The notes under the pieces: model-generated
What the model was told of the DNA's origin: nothing
The model's input: the letters and a program-made list of their open reading frames with translations, nothing else
Databases searched by the model: none
Assembly (NCBI GenBank): GCA_009782405.1
Contig: WRJC01000009.1
Coordinates: 23,655 to 87,654, forward strand
Source: Oscillospiraceae bacterium
GTDB lineage: Bacteria > Bacillota_A > Clostridia > Oscillospirales > WRJC01
Length of the DNA: 64,000 nt
Direction of reading: 5' to 3'
Shown: positions 25,509-36,449 of the stretch, one piece after another
Position numbering within the stretch: the stretch's first letter is position 1
Layout of the letters: every line of letters starts with the position of its first letter
Made by a program: the position numbers and the translations under genes

Positions 25509-26825
25509 ATGGAAAAATTGGCGATTTTGGGCGGCAAAAAAACGGTTTCGGCATATGATCCGGATTTGTTCGCGTGGCCGATCGTGACAAAAGAAGACGA
25601 GGAGGCGGTAGCCGACGTGATACGGCGCGGCGCGATGTCGGGGACTGAAATAACGATGGCGTTTGAAGAAGAGTTTGCCAAGTGGCAGGGTGCAAAATAC
25701 GCCTTGGGCTACAATTCCGGCACGAGCGCGATCCACGGGGCGCTGTTCGGCTGCAAGATAGGGCGGGGGGACGAAGTGATCTGCATAAGCCCAGTGTACT
25801 GGGCCTCGGTTCTGCCGGTTCTCTCCTTCGGGGCCACCCCGGTGTTCGCGGAAATACTCCCAGAAACGCTTTGCATCGACCCTGCGGATTTTGAAAGGAA
25901 GATAACAAAAAAGACAAAAGCGGCGATCATAGTGCACAATTTCGCGCACCCCGCCGAAATGGACGAGATCATGGCGGCGGCGAAAAAACACGGCGTGAAA
26001 ATCATAGAGGATGTCTCCCATGCCCAGGGCGGGCTGTACAAAAACAAAAAACTCGGCACATTCGGGGACGTGGCGGCCATGAGCCTGATGTCGGGAAAGT
26101 CGCTCGCCTGCGGCGAAGCGGGGATGCTCGCCACCGACGATGCGGAAATTTACGAACGCGCCGTGGCGTATGGGCACTATGAGCGCTATGACGCAAAAAA
26201 GCTGCAAACCGAATATCTCAAGGATTTCGCCGGCTTGCCGCTTGGCGGGCACAAACAGCGCATGCACCAGGCGAGCTCGGCGATGGGGCGGGTGCAGCTG
26301 CGCAGCTACGACGGGCGGGCGGCGGAGATCAGGCGCGCGATGAACTATTTCTGGGACTGCCTGGAGGGCATTCCGGGAATGCGCGCACACCGCGCGGACG
26401 AATCGATCGGCTCGACGATGGGCGGCTGGTATGCGGCCCACGGGCTGTATGTGCCGGAAGAACTCGGCGGATTGTCGATCGAACGGTTCTGCGAGGCCGT
26501 TTCCGCCGAAGGGGTGGCCTGCTCGCCCGGGATCAACGCCCCGTTGCACCTGCACCCGCTTTTGTTCAAATGCGACGTATACGGCGACGGAAAGCCCACG
26601 CGAGTGGCGTTCTCCGAGCGGGAGCCAAGGGAAAAAGAAGGCAGCCTGCCGATCAGCGAAGCCATAAACCGCCGCGTGTATTACGTGCCCTGGTTCAAAA
26701 AATACAAACCGGACCAAATCGAAATGTTCGCCGAAGCGTTCTCAAAAGTGTGCAAAAATTTCGGCGAGTTGATAGAAGGCGATGAGAGACGCTCCGAATC
26801 CGGCGGCAGATATTTTTCTTTTTGA
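25509..26825 (+). CDS. DegT/DnrJ/EryC1/StrS-family PLP aminotransferase
   Basis: A 438-residue PLP-dependent aminotransferase of the DegT family, which usually makes amino sugars by transferring an amino group to a keto-sugar nucleotide. LGYNSGTSAIHGALF binds the cofactor phosphate, EDVSHAQGG carries the pyridine-contacting Asp/His, and Lys about 197 in MSGKSLACGEAG is the Schiff-base lysine. An AGGAGGGCATT site lies just before the ATG. It follows potD by 30 bases, so it is probably co-transcribed with the polyamine genes, but no other sugar-nucleotide gene is nearby. The substrate is unknown. Confidence 0.88.
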   Translation: MEKLAILGGKKTVSAYDPDLFAWPIVTKEDEEAVADVIRRGAMSGTEITMAFEEEFAKWQGAKYALGYNSGTSAIHGALFGCKIGRGDEVICISPVYWASVLPVLSFGATPVFAEILPETLCIDPADFERKITKKTKAAIIVHNFAHPAEMDEIMAAAKKHGVKIIEDVSHAQGGLYKNKKLGTFGDVAAMSLMSGKSLACGEAGMLATDDAEIYERAVAYGHYERYDAKKLQTEYLKDFAGLPLGGHKQRMHQASSAMGRVQLRSYDGRAAEIRRAMNYFWDCLEGIPGMRAHRADESIGSTMGGWYAAHGLYVPEELGGLSIERFCEAVSAEGVACSPGINAPLHLHPLLFKCDVYGDGKPTRVAFSEREPREKEGSLPISEAINRRVYYVPWFKKYKPDQIEMFAEAFSKVCKNFGELIEGDERRSESGGRYFSF

Positions 26826-26977
26826 AACTGCTGACCGATGAGCAGACGAAACAGTTAGACGCAATAGACGGCTTATATGGACTGCTGAAAAACGATGAAG
26901 ATATTATCGCGGATATACTGGAAAACAGGGTAGATTTTAAAAACCGTGAAAAACTCATCGCGATTCGGGCGAAATAA
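26822..26977 (+). CDS. Small 51-residue ORF or gene remnant
   Basis: A TTG-started frame overlaps the end of the aminotransferase gene by four bases and encodes an acidic, helical peptide (TDEQTKQLDAIDGLYGLLKN, then EDIIADILENRVDF and a basic end). The composition looks like real protein, and the base composition is AT-richer than its neighbours. No ribosome site is evident. It could be the 3' remnant of a lost gene or a small coupled ORF. Between it and the CtsR promoter (26978-27060) I see nothing. Confidence 0.35.
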   Translation: MKLLTDEQTKQLDAIDGLYGLLKNDEDIIADILENRVDFKNREKLIAIRAK

Positions 26978-27062
26978 CGCGAAATAGTGCGAAAACACAT
27001 GAATATAGCCCCAATACCGGGAGCAAATGGAAGCAAACGCCGAAAATCACCGAATTTCGGGT

Positions 27063-27091
27063 TTGACTTTGCCCGGCTTTGGGGCTATAAT
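27063..27091 (+). promoter_or_regulatory. Promoter of the ctsR operon
   Basis: TTGACT at 27063-27068, a 17-base spacer and TATAAT at 27086-27091. The -35 lies within TTTGACTTT, the reverse complement of a CtsR heptad (AAAGTCAAA), so repressor and polymerase would compete. The predicted start is near 27098. Confidence 0.88.
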
Positions 27092-27104
27092 ATACGCATA
27101 TGAA

Positions 27105-27127
27105 AGTCAACAATAGTCAAAGTCAAA
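27105..27127 (+). promoter_or_regulatory. CtsR operator (tandem heptads)
   Basis: AGTCAAC at 27105-27111, three bases, AGTCAAA at 27115-27121, and an overlapping third AGTCAAA at 27121-27127. This fits the CtsR consensus RGTCAAA-N3-RGTCAAA. It sits just after the predicted transcript start and before ctsR itself, showing autoregulation of the heat-shock/protein quality operon. Confidence 0.92.
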
Positions 27128-27155
27128 TTTCGAGCAAAAAGGAGGGCATGGAAAA

Positions 27156-27611
27156 GTGCTGCTGTCGGACATGATTGAAAGCATCATAAACGATATGCTG
27201 AAAGAAAACGAAGGTTCCGCCGAATTCAAACGCGGCGACATAGCGGTGAAATTCGGTTGCGTCCCAAGCCAGATCAACTATGTTATAACCTCGCGCTTCA
27301 CCCCCGAAAAGGGGTATATAGTCGAGAGCAGGCGGGGCGGGGGCGGATTCATCAAAATCAGGCAGATACAATTCGACAAAACTTCCTATGTCATGCACTT
27401 CGTGAACGCCGTGGGCGACTATATCGACTACGAAACCACAAAGGTTTTTTTGTCCAACCTGCACAGCCACGGCATAATAACCGAGCGCGAAATGCGAATG
27501 ATTTCAAACATAACCTCGGACAACATATTAAAACAGGCCGCCCCTCCGGGGGCCAGGGCGGTTTTGCGCTCCGCGATTTTGAAGAACGCGGTTTTGGCGC
27601 TCATTGAATAG
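27156..27611 (+). CDS. ctsR: Transcriptional repressor of class III stress genes CtsR
   Basis: A 151-residue CtsR. The N-terminal winged helix-turn-helix carries the RGDIAVKFGCVPSQINYVI recognition region and the beta-wing with SRRGGGGFI, whose glycine-rich tip acts as the thermosensor in characterised CtsR. The C-terminal four-helix part is the McsB-sensitive dimerisation domain. The start is GTG at 27156, 9 bases after GGAGGG; the ATG at 27148 opens only an eight-codon frame. It represses its own operon through the adjacent heptads. Confidence 0.95.
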   Translation: MLLSDMIESIINDMLKENEGSAEFKRGDIAVKFGCVPSQINYVITSRFTPEKGYIVESRRGGGGFIKIRQIQFDKTSYVMHFVNAVGDYIDYETTKVFLSNLHSHGIITEREMRMISNITSDNILKQAAPPGARAVLRSAILKNAVLALIE

Positions 27612-27626
27612 GAAAGGGATAACGCC

Positions 27627-28148
27627 ATGATATGCGAGAAATGCAACAAGAACATAGCAAACGTCTATTTGAAAAACAGCATAAACGGCCAAGTGAGCGA
27701 AAATTATCTCTGTTCCGCCTGCGCGGGCGCGCTCTACGGGCAGAATTTGATGAGCCTTGCCGGCCAGGACTTGAAATCGGACATCTTCGACGCGTTCAAT
27801 TTCGGAAAGTTCGCCGGGGCGGCGGGAACGCAAAAAAACGAAAAATGCCCGATGTGCGGGCTGTCGTTTTCAGAAATCGTGCAATCGGGGAAAGCGGGCT
27901 GCGGAAAATGCTATGCCGCCTTCAGGGGCGAATTCGAGGCGAACATAATGCGCATCCACGGCAAGGCGAGGCACACCGGGAAAATCCCGAAAAACATGAG
28001 CTCCCGGCTTTTGGCCAAAAGAAAAATCGAGGAGCTCGGGGAAAAGCTCAAAAAAGTGGTGGCCGACCAGAATTTCGAGGAAGCGGCGGCCATAAGGGAC
28101 GAGATAAACAAAATCAAAAGCGAGGGCGGGCAGGGGGTGCAAACGTGA
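27627..28148 (+). CDS. mcsA: McsA, activator of the arginine kinase McsB
   Basis: A 173-residue McsA with two zinc-binding modules (Cys3/6/29/32 and Cys74/77/92/95) and a C-terminal UVR motif (residues ~130-165, NFEEAAAIRDEINKIK). It activates McsB and links it to ClpC. All eight cysteines are present, so zinc or heavy-metal/thiol sensing is plausible. It begins 15 bases after ctsR with AGGAAAGGG upstream. Its stop overlaps the GTG of mcsB. Confidence 0.94.
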   Translation: MICEKCNKNIANVYLKNSINGQVSENYLCSACAGALYGQNLMSLAGQDLKSDIFDAFNFGKFAGAAGTQKNEKCPMCGLSFSEIVQSGKAGCGKCYAAFRGEFEANIMRIHGKARHTGKIPKNMSSRLLAKRKIEELGEKLKKVVADQNFEEAAAIRDEINKIKSEGGQGVQT

Positions 28149-29170
28149 ATTCCGAACTGGAAAAAATATTGAATTTCGAAAATCCGGAACCGGGCCCTGA
28201 ATGCGACGTCGCGGTGAGTTCGCGGGTGAGGCTTGCGCGCAACCTCGGCGATTTCCCCTTTCCGGGAAGGCTGAACCGGGCGGGCAGGAAAAAAGTGATC
28301 GACGCGGTAAACGCCGCGGCAAATGCGGCGGGCAAATACAGCTTCATCGATTTTTCGCCGCTTTCGGCCGACGAAGCGGGCGCGCTCATGGAGAGGCGCG
28401 CGGTGAGCCTCGATTTCGTGAAAAGCCCCGAAGAAAAAGAGCTCGTCGCCGACGCCGAAAACGGGCTTTACGTGATGGTGAACGAAGAAGACCATCTGCG
28501 CATCCAGAGCATAAAGCCGGGTTTCGCGATATATGAGGCATACGGCGAAGCGGGCAGGTTCGACGATTTGGCCAACGAAGGGCTGGATTATGCCTACGAC
28601 GAAGACTTTGGGTATTTGACCCAGTGCCCCACGAACCTCGGCACGGGGATGCGGGTTTCCGTCATGCTGCACCTGCCCGCGCTCACAATGAGCCGCAAAA
28701 TACAGAAAATCATGGCCGACTTGCCGAAAGTCGGAGCGACGATGCGCGGCTTTTACGGCGAGGGGACGGAAGTCGGCGGGGATTTGTACCAAATATCCAA
28801 CAACATAACCTTGGGGATTTCCGAGGAACAGACGCTCGACAAAATCAAGCCGGTGGCAGACAGGATAATCGAGCTCGAGCGGGCCGGCAGAAGCGAGCTG
28901 CTCAAACGCTCGGGCGACATGATGGCGGACAAGATAAAGAGGGCCTACGGGACGATGAAAAACGCCCACATGGTGTCGAGCTCCGAGTTTCTGTCGCTGT
29001 ATTCCATGGTGCGGCTCGGGATAAGCTGCGATATAATAAAAAACGCCGGCTACGGAACCATGGACGCGCTTCTGGCGAAGGCCATGCCCTCAAGCCTCAG
29101 CCTGCATTTTGCCGGCTCCGAGGCGAACAGGGATATTTTGAGGGCCGGATACATACAATCAAAAATATAG
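28145..29170 (+). CDS. mcsB: Protein-arginine kinase McsB
   Basis: A 341-residue phosphagen-kinase-like enzyme that phosphorylates arginines on damaged proteins, marking them for ClpC-ClpP, and inactivates CtsR. The family opening DVAVSSRVRLARNL binds ATP phosphates, and NEEDHLRIQ plus the later GTEVGGDLYQISNNITLG belong to the active-site region. Initiation is at GTG 28145 overlapping the mcsA stop (GTGA). An open frame extends upstream through mcsA, but it is a frame shadow. The length fits the family. Confidence 0.95.
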   Translation: MNSELEKILNFENPEPGPECDVAVSSRVRLARNLGDFPFPGRLNRAGRKKVIDAVNAAANAAGKYSFIDFSPLSADEAGALMERRAVSLDFVKSPEEKELVADAENGLYVMVNEEDHLRIQSIKPGFAIYEAYGEAGRFDDLANEGLDYAYDEDFGYLTQCPTNLGTGMRVSVMLHLPALTMSRKIQKIMADLPKVGATMRGFYGEGTEVGGDLYQISNNITLGISEEQTLDKIKPVADRIIELERAGRSELLKRSGDMMADKIKRAYGTMKNAHMVSSSEFLSLYSMVRLGISCDIIKNAGYGTMDALLAKAMPSSLSLHFAGSEANRDILRAGYIQSKI

Positions 29171-29185
29171 CGAGGTGAATGTAAA

Positions 29186-31672
<2,487 letters not shown>

Positions 31673-31773
31673 CGAATGTGAACGACAGAATACCGCGACA
31701 AAATTGTAAAATTTTTTTGAATGAATTTGTGCAATATGACCAAAAAACGATTTTTGCGAATATGCCAAACCTT

Positions 31774-31804
31774 ATGACGCGACAATTTCGCGTCATTTTT
31801 TTTG
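31774..31804 (+). terminator. Rho-independent terminator of the ctsR-clpC operon
   Basis: Perfect 8-bp stem ATGACGCG/CGCGTCAT (31774-31781 with 31789-31796), a 7-base loop and eight consecutive T (31796-31803). From here to the next promoter at 32028 the sequence is AT-rich and I see no gene or RNA element. Confidence 0.9.
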
Positions 31805-32027
31805 GAATATTGCAGGGCGGGCGTTCCCCCGAAAATCAATTTCGCGATTGCGAATTGTTGCGAAATTGCGGCAAAATTTAGTGAAAACAAGGTGAAAGCG
31901 AAAGCAGGGGAAAACGATGAAAATTGTAAAAATCAGCGAATGAAATCCCAAGTTTGCCGCCGCGCGCCGCAAGCCCAAAGGGGAAAATATATAAAAATTC
32001 GGCGCGGACAAAATTTTTTTGTCACAC

Positions 32028-32056
32028 TTGACAAAATCACGGGCTTGTGGTACTAT
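32028..32056 (+). promoter_or_regulatory. SigmaA promoter with extended -10 for the envelope/transport locus
   Basis: TTGACA at 32028-32033, a 17-base spacer ending TTGTGG, and TACTAT at 32051-32056. The predicted leader is ~85 bases before the first gene, which has AAGGAGG at 32131-32137. Confidence 0.88.
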
Positions 32057-32147
32057 ACTATTTATCGCACTTGCACAAATGCCTAAGGATGCAAAAAAGA
32101 TGTAGAATATTGAAATTTTTAATTTTAACATAAGGAGGCAATTATTT

Positions 32148-35100
32148 ATGAAAGACGAAAATGTCAGGCGGCATAAGGCGGCTTCGGCCCGCATGAGAAA
32201 CATCTGTGTTTTTCTCGCTTTGCTGATGATATTTATGGCGCTTGTCCCCGCGCTGGCGGTATCCGCCGCCGAAACCGACGAAGAAGCGGAAAGGCTGTCG
32301 AGGATAGCGGCGGTCAGGGAAGTGCTCGAGGCGGTGGCATATACGGAATACCTCAAAGCCAAAACCGAACTGTACGTGGAAGAGCACGGGACAATGCCCT
32401 ATGGCTCGGAAAAGCCGGTTGTCATCAGCCCGGGCAATTTGATCACCGACCCCCAGCTCACCACCGCGACAGGAGTCGCCACCTCGGAGCAGATGGGCAA
32501 AAACGCCATACTGCTGCCCGACTCGGATGCGGTGTCTTTTTCTTTTACGGTGGAAAAAGAAGGGCTGTACAACCTGGAATTCACTTATCTGCAAGTGGTG
32601 GGCAAGACTTCGGCCATCGAGAGGATGATAAAAATCGACGGCAAGGTGCCTTTCAGGGAAGCCCGCTACATAACGCTCACCAAGACGTATACGGACGACT
32701 ACGAAACCGACCCGGAAACGGGGGAGTGGGTTTTCCGGAAGGACATCAAAGGCAACGAGATAAGGCCGACGAAATCCGAAGCCCCCGAATGGAGGAGCGT
32801 CCTGGCGGAAGACTCTTCGGGATTTGTCAAGGATCCGCTGTATTTCTACCTCACCGCAGGGGAGCACACTTTGACATTGGAGACAGTCAGGGAATCGGTC
32901 TACATCAACGAAATGAAGTTCGTGATGGTGCCGAAACCGCCGACATACGACGAATACAGGGCGAGTTTCCCCGACAAAAAAGGCACGGCCGACATAGCGC
33001 TGATACAGGCGCAAATGCCCGCAGTGACTTCCGAAATCACGATATACGCGCTAAACGACAGGACTTCGGCGATAACGCAGCCCCAGGACGCCTCGAGGAT
33101 AAGGCTGAATTCCATCGGCCACACCAAATGGCAGGTTCCCGGCCAATGGGTCAGGTATGAGATCGAAGTGCCGGCGGGCGGCGAAGGCTTCTATTACATC
33201 GCGCCCAGGTACAAGCAGGCCATTTATTCGGGCGTCTACTCGTCGAGGAAGGTCAGGATCGACGGCGAGCTTCCCTTCGCGGAAGCGGACAGCCTCCGGT
33301 TCAACTTCTCCGACGAATGGCAGGTCGAGCCATTGAGCGACGGCGTGATGCTCGGCGAAGGAAAGGATGCCAAAAAAAGATACTTCGAGTTCTATTTCAC
33401 CGAAGGCAAGCATACAATCGAATTCGAGGTTTCGTTGGGCGAAATGGCCGCGCTTTTAGGCCAAGTCGAAGTCAGCGTCATGAACCTGAACGAAATTTAC
33501 CGCAAAATCAGGATGATAACCGGCGCGACCCCCGACGGCAACAGGGACTACGGTTTCATGAGGACGATCCCCACCACCATCGAGGGAATGTGGCTCGAAG
33601 CGGAAAGGCTGCGCGACATTTCCGCGCAGTTCGAGGAGATAATAGGCGCCAAGGGCGAGCACACGGTCATGCTGGAAAAGATGGCGCTGCAGCTCGACAG
33701 GATGGCCACCAACACCGACAGGATCGCTCCCGGGATGGACACCTTCAAATCGAACATCGGCGGAATGTCCACTTGGCTGCTCGACAGGAGGAACCAGCCG
33801 CTCGAGTTCGACTACATAAAAGTACAAAAAATCGACGAAAAGCTCCCCAAGGCCGAATCGAATTTCTTCGAGGCGGTGGCCTTTGAATTTTCGTCTTTCG
33901 TCATGTCGTTTTTCTCCGACTACAACACGCAGGGCGCCATGGAGGAGATAACGGACAAATCGAAAGTGGTCGAGGTCTGGATGGGCTCCTCCGGGGCGGC
34001 TGTGGGCGGCCTTGCGCTCGCGGGGCGCGACCAGGCTCAGGTGGCAAGGCAAATGGTCGTCAACTTCGTGGCGCAGACGGGCATACAGGTAAACCTCAAG
34101 CTCGTGGCGGGCGGCTCGCTGCTCCCTTCGGTGCTGGCCGGGGTGGGCCCCGACGTGGCGCTCTCCAACGGGGGCGGCGATGCGGTGAACCTGGCGATCC
34201 GGAGCGCGGTGCTGCCTCTCAACTATGAAAAGGACAAAGACGGCAACTTGACCCCCACCAGTTTTTCGGGGGGAGATCCGTCCAGGGGCATAAAGAGCTT
34301 TGAAGAGGTGAGGTCTTTCTTCACCCCGTCGGCCATGGTGCCCATAACGCTCCAGGACAGCAGCCAGGAGGACAAGCTGAAGCTCCAGGTGTACGGGCTG
34401 CCCGAAACGCAGACTTTCCCGATGATGTTCTACAGAAAGGACATATTCGTCGAACTCAACCTCGAAGTGCCCACCACCTGGGACGATCTCTACAAGATAG
34501 TCCCCGTGCTGCAAAAGAAGAATTACGACGTGGGCATCCTGCCCGGGCTCGGGACTATGATGTATTTCATGTTCCAGCAGAACGTGCCCCTGTACAAGGG
34601 CGACGGGATAGAGATAAACCTGGACGACAACGTCGCGCTCGACTCGCTTCGCTCGATGACCCGGCTCTACACCGAATACCGTTTCCCCATAGAATTCAAC
34701 TTCATGAACCGTTTCAGGCTGGGCGACATGCCCATTTCGATACAGGGCTATGACGCATACAACCAGCTGATGGTTTTCGCCCCGGAAATACGCGGGCTCT
34801 GGGAATTCGTGCCGGTGCCCGGGACGCTGAGGGCAAAAACCGCCCAGGACGAAGCGTATGAAGCCAGGACGGGCAACCTGTACTACACGGCGGGCGTGAA
34901 CGAATCGGGCGAAAAGCTCATAATCGACCCGACTTCGCCGGCGGGCGTGACCTGCACGCTGATGATGAGATCCTCCGCGGCCAAAAACAACACCGACAAC
35001 GCCTGGGCGTTCATGCAATGGTGGGTGAGCGCGGAGACGCAGGGAAGGTTCGGCTCGGAGCTGGTGGCGATGATGGGCGTGGCGGCAAAATACCCCACGG

Positions 35101-35408
35101 CGAACCTCGAAGCGCTCAGCAACATGCCTTGGCCTTCAGCCGATTACAAAAACCTCCAGGAGCAGTTCAAGTATCTCGAAGCCACCCCCGAAGTCCCCGG
35201 CAGCTACATCGTGACAAGGTACGTCGATTTCGCCTGGAAAGGCAACTACAACAACGGCGCGTCGGCCACCGACTTGATGCAGGACTACTTGGTGGAGATA
35301 AACAAAGAACTCACCAGGAAGAGATCCGAGTTCGACATGCCCGTCATCCCCAGGGACAAACAGGGCCGCAGGCTCGATAGGGACGCCCTGACCGGACAAG
35401 GGGATTGA
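32148..35408 (+). CDS. Giant secreted solute-binding protein with two N-terminal carbohydrate-binding-like domains
   Basis: A 1086-residue protein, roughly 2.5 times a normal sugar-binding protein. It has a signal peptide (residues ~15-42, ending AVSAA) without lipobox. Two similar beta-sandwich-like domains follow (about 95-265 and 295-450); both contain an opening like NLEFTYLQVVGK or YYIAPRYKQAIYSG, a KIDG/RIDG PF element, and a closing FYLTAGEHTLTLE or FYFTEGKHTIEFE strand. A helical region (~450-600) leads into a family-1 solute-binding domain (~605-1060; VVEVWMGSSGA, LPSVLAGVGPDVAL). It leads a seven-gene operon with four permeases and no ATPase. A complex or surface polysaccharide ligand is inferred. 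Confidence 0.85.
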   Translation: MKDENVRRHKAASARMRNICVFLALLMIFMALVPALAVSAAETDEEAERLSRIAAVREVLEAVAYTEYLKAKTELYVEEHGTMPYGSEKPVVISPGNLITDPQLTTATGVATSEQMGKNAILLPDSDAVSFSFTVEKEGLYNLEFTYLQVVGKTSAIERMIKIDGKVPFREARYITLTKTYTDDYETDPETGEWVFRKDIKGNEIRPTKSEAPEWRSVLAEDSSGFVKDPLYFYLTAGEHTLTLETVRESVYINEMKFVMVPKPPTYDEYRASFPDKKGTADIALIQAQMPAVTSEITIYALNDRTSAITQPQDASRIRLNSIGHTKWQVPGQWVRYEIEVPAGGEGFYYIAPRYKQAIYSGVYSSRKVRIDGELPFAEADSLRFNFSDEWQVEPLSDGVMLGEGKDAKKRYFEFYFTEGKHTIEFEVSLGEMAALLGQVEVSVMNLNEIYRKIRMITGATPDGNRDYGFMRTIPTTIEGMWLEAERLRDISAQFEEIIGAKGEHTVMLEKMALQLDRMATNTDRIAPGMDTFKSNIGGMSTWLLDRRNQPLEFDYIKVQKIDEKLPKAESNFFEAVAFEFSSFVMSFFSDYNTQGAMEEITDKSKVVEVWMGSSGAAVGGLALAGRDQAQVARQMVVNFVAQTGIQVNLKLVAGGSLLPSVLAGVGPDVALSNGGGDAVNLAIRSAVLPLNYEKDKDGNLTPTSFSGGDPSRGIKSFEEVRSFFTPSAMVPITLQDSSQEDKLKLQVYGLPETQTFPMMFYRKDIFVELNLEVPTTWDDLYKIVPVLQKKNYDVGILPGLGTMMYFMFQQNVPLYKGDGIEINLDDNVALDSLRSMTRLYTEYRFPIEFNFMNRFRLGDMPISIQGYDAYNQLMVFAPEIRGLWEFVPVPGTLRAKTAQDEAYEARTGNLYYTAGVNESGEKLIIDPTSPAGVTCTLMMRSSAAKNNTDNAWAFMQWWVSAETQGRFGSELVAMMGVAAKYPTANLEALSNMPWPSADYKNLQEQFKYLEATPEVPGSYIVTRYVDFAWKGNYNNGASATDLMQDYLVEINKELTRKRSEFDMPVIPRDKQGRRLDRDALTGQGD

Positions 35409-35474
35409 TTTGGGGATTGATTTTTAGAAACTAAAAAACAAAAATAAATCTTAACTTTAAGGAGGAAAGTTTTC

Positions 35475-36446
35475 ATGTCGGACACACCGATAACCAACGA
35501 CGGGCCGAACCCGCAGAAAAAGCGGGCCGTCAACAGGGGCGACATGACCAAATGGCAATGGACGCTGAGGGAAATGAGGGTGAACAAAATCGGATATTTT
35601 ATGATAGCCCCGTTTTTTCTCCTGTTTTCCATTTTCACGGTGCTGCCAATAATATTATCGCTCTTTTTCAGCCTGACCGTCTTCAACATGCTCGAGTTCC
35701 CGAAATTCATTTTCCTTGACAATTACATCAGGCTGCTTCTCGACGACGACATCTTCCTGACCGCAATCAGGAACACTTTCGTGTTCGCCGCGGTCACAGG
35801 GCCGATCAGCTACCTGCTTTCGTTCATGATGGCTTGGTTCATCAACGAGCTCTCGCCGAAAATGAGGGCTTTCGTGACGCTGATCTTCTACGCCCCGTCC
35901 ATATCGGGCCAGGTGTACATGATCTGGCAGGTGATTTTTTCGGGCGACCAGTACGGCTACGCCAACAGCATGCTCCTGCGCTTCAATTTCATACAGACTC
36001 CCATACTCTGGTTCCAGAATGAAAGCTACGTCATGGGGCTTTGCATAGTGGTGGCGCTCTGGCTCTCGCTGGGCACCTCGTTTCTGGCCTTCATCGCCGG
36101 GCTTCAGGTGGTGGACCGCTCGTACTACGAGGCGGGCGCCGTGGACGGCATCAGGAACAGGTGGCAGGAGCTTTGGTACGTCACGCTGCCCCTGATGAAA
36201 AACCAGCTCATGTTCGGCGCGGTCATGACCATAACGGGCTCGTTCGGATTCGGCGCGGTGGTCACGAACTTGGCCGGTTTCCCCTCGATCAACTACGCGG
36301 CGCACACGATAATGCACCACTTGGACGACTACGGCGGCGCAAGGTTCGAGATGGGCTACGCTTCGGCGATCGCAACGCTGCTGTTCTGCCTGATGGTCGG
36401 GGCAAACCTATTAGTCAACAGATTATTATCGAAAGTAGGTACGTAA
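35475..36446 (+). CDS. Carbohydrate-type ABC transporter permease (UgpA/LacF-like), pair 1
   Basis: A 323-residue permease with six predicted membrane segments after a charged cytoplasmic N-terminus of ~45 residues. The EAA loop is EAGAVDGIRNRWQELWYVTLP, where the ATPase would dock. AAGGAGG precedes the ATG. It lies 66 bases after the giant binding protein and 3 bases before its partner permease, with which it should form a heterodimer. Confidence 0.9.
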   Translation: MSDTPITNDGPNPQKKRAVNRGDMTKWQWTLREMRVNKIGYFMIAPFFLLFSIFTVLPIILSLFFSLTVFNMLEFPKFIFLDNYIRLLLDDDIFLTAIRNTFVFAAVTGPISYLLSFMMAWFINELSPKMRAFVTLIFYAPSISGQVYMIWQVIFSGDQYGYANSMLLRFNFIQTPILWFQNESYVMGLCIVVALWLSLGTSFLAFIAGLQVVDRSYYEAGAVDGIRNRWQELWYVTLPLMKNQLMFGAVMTITGSFGFGAVVTNLAGFPSINYAAHTIMHHLDDYGGARFEMGYASAIATLLFCLMVGANLLVNRLLSKVGT

Positions 36447-36449
36447 AAT

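Noticed and set aside
24534..26717. 727-codon open frame on the minus strand opposite potD and the DegT gene
   Set aside because: It is antisense to two conserved genes with intact motifs, and its translation is rich in Arg/His/Phe as expected from a reversed GC-biased codon pattern.
27632..28144. Upstream extension of the mcsB frame through mcsA
   Set aside because: mcsA in the other frame has eight conserved cysteines and a UVR motif; the McsB family starts near the GTG at 28145.
31805..32027. Possible riboswitch or small RNA between the clpC terminator and the next promoter
   Set aside because: The region is upstream of the promoter, AT-rich, and shows no strong helix set or RNA motif.
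33456..35018. 520-codon minus-strand frame opposite the giant binding protein
   Set aside because: Shadow frame with a His/Arg-rich low-information translation, no ribosome site.
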